Positions 62,435 to 64,000 of a DNA stretch of 64,000 nt are shown here, one piece after another. A model generated the notes under the pieces. That model searched no databases, was not told the origin of the DNA, and was given only the letters and a program-made list of their open reading frames with translations. A program made the translations under genes and the position numbers. Numbering within the stretch: position 1 is the stretch's first letter; each line of letters starts with the position of its first letter. Origin of the DNA: Actinomadura sp. NBRC 104425 (GTDB taxonomy: Bacteria; Actinomycetota; Actinomycetes; Streptosporangiales; Streptosporangiaceae); assembly GCF_030269545.1 (NCBI RefSeq), contig NZ_BSTN01000012.1, positions 62,001 through 126,000 on the forward strand, read 5' to 3'.

Positions 62435-63223
62435 TCAGACGTGAGCGGCCGCGCCGACGGTGTAGGGGCCGCGCTGCTGCTCGGTGACGTGGTCGATCTC
62501 GATGACGTCGGCGATCACGGCGGTGATGTTGTCCGGGCCGCCGCCCTCGCGGGCCAGCTGCACCAGCGCCTCGATGGCCCGGCCGGGCTCGGGCTCGGCG
62601 GTCAGCACCTCGTAGATCGTCTGCGGGTCCACCACGTTGCTCAGCCCGTCCGAGCACAGCAGGTAGCGGTCGCCCAGCCGGGACTCGCGCAGCTGCAGGT
62701 CGGGCTCGCGGTCCTCCCGGCCGTCCAGCACCCGGTACAGCACGTGCGCCAGCCGGGACGACTCGGTCTGCTCGGGGGAGCCGCCCTGCTGCTCGGCCTC
62801 GGCCTTGAGCAGCTCCTCCATGGTGTGGTCCTTGGTGATCTGGAACAGCTCGCCGTCGCGCAGCAGGTAGCCGCGCGAGTCGCCGATATGGGCCAGCGCC
62901 ACCGTCTGCCCCTGCCAGAGCATGGCGGTCAGGGTGGTGCCCATGCGGCTGAGGTCGGGCCGCTCCTCGCGCACGATCCGCAGCTTCTCGTTGGCCTCGG
63001 CGACGGCCCGGCCCAGCGCCTCGACAAGATCGTCAATATGGGCGTCGGTGTCCAGCGAGCGCAGCGAGCCGATGACGGTGGAGCTGGCCACCTCGCCGCC
63101 GGCATAGCCGCCCATGCCGTCGGCGACCGCGATCAACCGCGCGCCGGCGTACCCGGAGTCCTCGTTGTTCTCCCGGCTGCACCCGATGTCGCTGCCTGCT
63201 GCGTACTTGATTATTACGTCCAT
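62435..63223 (-). CDS. PP2C-family serine/threonine phosphatase
   Basis: A 262-residue metal-dependent phosphatase with the PP2C motifs: R-E-N-N-E-D, V-A-D-G-M-G-G, H-I-G-D-S-R-G, S-D-G-L and G-G-P-D-N-I-T. This is close to the catalytic domain of PstP-type phosphatases but lacks a membrane helix. It would reverse Ser/Thr kinase phosphorylation in the cytoplasm. It is 39 bp downstream of the response regulator. Confidence 0.94.
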   Translation of the reverse strand: MDVIIKYAAGSDIGCSRENNEDSGYAGARLIAVADGMGGYAGGEVASSTVIGSLRSLDTDAHIDDLVEALGRAVAEANEKLRIVREERPDLSRMGTTLTAMLWQGQTVALAHIGDSRGYLLRDGELFQITKDHTMEELLKAEAEQQGGSPEQTESSRLAHVLYRVLDGREDREPDLQLRESRLGDRYLLCSDGLSNVVDPQTIYEVLTAEPEPGRAIEALVQLAREGGGPDNITAVIADVIEIDHVTEQQRGPYTVGAAAHV

Positions 63224-63262
63224 ACTGATATTTCGATGACGATCCTGTCAGAGGAGTTGTAA

Positions 63263-63958
63263 TCAGCCGCCGGCCGCTTCCCCGGCCGCACCGGGGGAGT
63301 CGATGCCGTGCCGGACGGCGTAGAGCGCCGCCTGCGTCCGATCCTGAACTCCCAGTTTCATGAGCAGATTACTGACGTGCGTCTTGACCGTCTTCTCGGA
63401 GACCATGAGCGCGCGGGCGATCTCCCGGTTGGACCTGCCCCGTGCGATCTGCACCAGCACCTCCCGCTCCCGTTCGGTCAGCGCGGCGCGGCCGCGCTCT
63501 GCGTCCGCGGCGGAACCGGCGTGCGGCGCCGGCCCCGGCCGCGATGTCCCGCCCGCGAGCACCGCCTCGGCGGCGTCGGGCGCGAACAGGACGTGCCCGT
63601 CGTGCACCGCTCTGATCGCCTGGACGAGCGCCCGCGGGTCGACATCCTTGTAGAGATACCCAGCCGCCCCCGCCTGTACAGCCGGGAGGACGTGGTCGCG
63701 TTCGGTGACGCTCGTCAGCACCAGCACCCGGGCCGTCACCCCGCGGGCGCGCAGCTCGGTCAGCGCCGCCAGTCCGCCGGCACCGGGCATCTTCAGATCC
63801 AGCAGCACGATATCGGGCCGCAGCGTCTCGGCCAGCCGCACCGCCGCCGCGCCGTCCCCGGCCTCCCCGACGACCTCGATGTCGTCCTGGACGCCCAGGA
63901 AGGTACGCAGCCCCTGCCGGACCACCGGGTGGTCGTCGGCGATCAGCACCCTGATCAC
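63263..63958 (-). CDS. NarL/FixJ-family response regulator
   Basis: A 231-residue two-component regulator: receiver domain with phosphate acceptor Asp in L-L-D-L-K-M-P, D-D-H near the start and Lys in Y-K-D, then a LuxR-type helix-turn-helix (L-T-E-R-E-R-E-V-L and S-N-R-E-I-A-R-A-L-x-V-S-E-K-T-V-K-T-H-V). The GTG at 63958 overlaps the end of an upstream gene, as is usual with a sensor kinase. Confidence 0.95.
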   Translation of the reverse strand: MIRVLIADDHPVVRQGLRTFLGVQDDIEVVGEAGDGAAAVRLAETLRPDIVLLDLKMPGAGGLAALTELRARGVTARVLVLTSVTERDHVLPAVQAGAAGYLYKDVDPRALVQAIRAVHDGHVLFAPDAAEAVLAGGTSRPGPAPHAGSAADAERGRAALTEREREVLVQIARGRSNREIARALMVSEKTVKTHVSNLLMKLGVQDRTQAALYAVRHGIDSPGAAGEAAGG

Positions 63959-64000
63959 GGCGTCCCCCGCTCACCGCGTCCCGACTCGTCGGGCCCCGCG
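63955..64000 (-). CDS. C-terminal end of probable sensor histidine kinase
   Basis: One frame is open from the right edge to a TGA at 63957-63955 that overlaps the response-regulator GTG start (GTGA). Only ~14 residues are visible (ending G-R-G-E-R-G-T-P), too few to identify; the call rests on the coupled position before a NarL-type regulator. Confidence 0.4.
   Translation of the reverse strand, partial: AGPDESGRGERGTP

Overview
This window reads as chromosome from a high-GC, mycelial-type actinomycete, most likely from the Thermomonosporaceae/Streptosporangiales side (Actinomadura-like). That is inference from very high GC, frequent GTG and TTG starts, an actinobacterial QcrB, MmpL and FadD32-type proteins, and many XRE regulators paired with small proteins; no rRNA or tRNA gene was seen to fix the taxonomy.

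Layout. 1-3.8 kb: end of qcrB, an aldo/keto reductase with a divergent MmyB-type regulator, and a TIGR04222 membrane protein with a Cys/Gly/Ser tail. 3.9-6.6 kb: a leftward run of five short-spaced genes ending in a 37-39 residue charged peptide translationally coupled to a PIMT-like methyltransferase; this looks like a RiPP (imiditide-type aspartimide) locus. 6.7-9.5 kb: accessory XRE regulators and a small protein. 9.8-12.8 kb: TetR-controlled SGNH hydrolase, a frameshifted ECF41 sigma-factor remnant and a membrane-anchored protein.

12.8-33 kb is the main system, a lipid/polyketide locus. It holds a crotonyl-CoA carboxylase/reductase, a 6.5-kb type I PKS (ACP-KS-AT-DH-KR-ACP-degenerate carrier-TE), a divergent MFS exporter with a glycosyltransferase and a SnoaL-like protein, a MarR/SDR pair, an MmpL transporter and a FadD32-like fatty acyl-AMP ligase. 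Read together: the ligase would load a long-chain acyl group on the N-terminal carrier domain, the PKS would condense it with an alkylmalonyl unit made by Ccr, the ketoreductase would reduce it, and the thioesterase would release a 2-alkyl-3-hydroxy lipid for glycosylation and MmpL/MFS export. Two near-identical 18-bp inverted repeats (TTGTCA-N6-TGACAA), one in the PKS/MFS divergon and one upstream of the ligase, tie the two halves together.

33-50 kb is mostly housekeeping and envelope functions: IclR, YkvA, a serine hydrolase, RlpA, a diiron ferritin-like protein divergent from a polyhydroxybutyrate-depolymerase-like lipoprotein, TetR/beta-glucosidase, CapA, a SBF-type transporter, a PEP-mutase-like lyase, a 221-bp IS5-type remnant, and a FurA-type regulator with catalase. 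50-64 kb: SPFH/NfeD pair, Rieske protein, a second accessory island (GntR, small proteins, two tandem XRE paralogues with almost identical N-terminal coding DNA, a broken reductase), a VOC protein, TauE/SafE, ABC ATPase, RDD and DUF2752 membrane proteins, PP2C phosphatase and a NarL-type response regulator.
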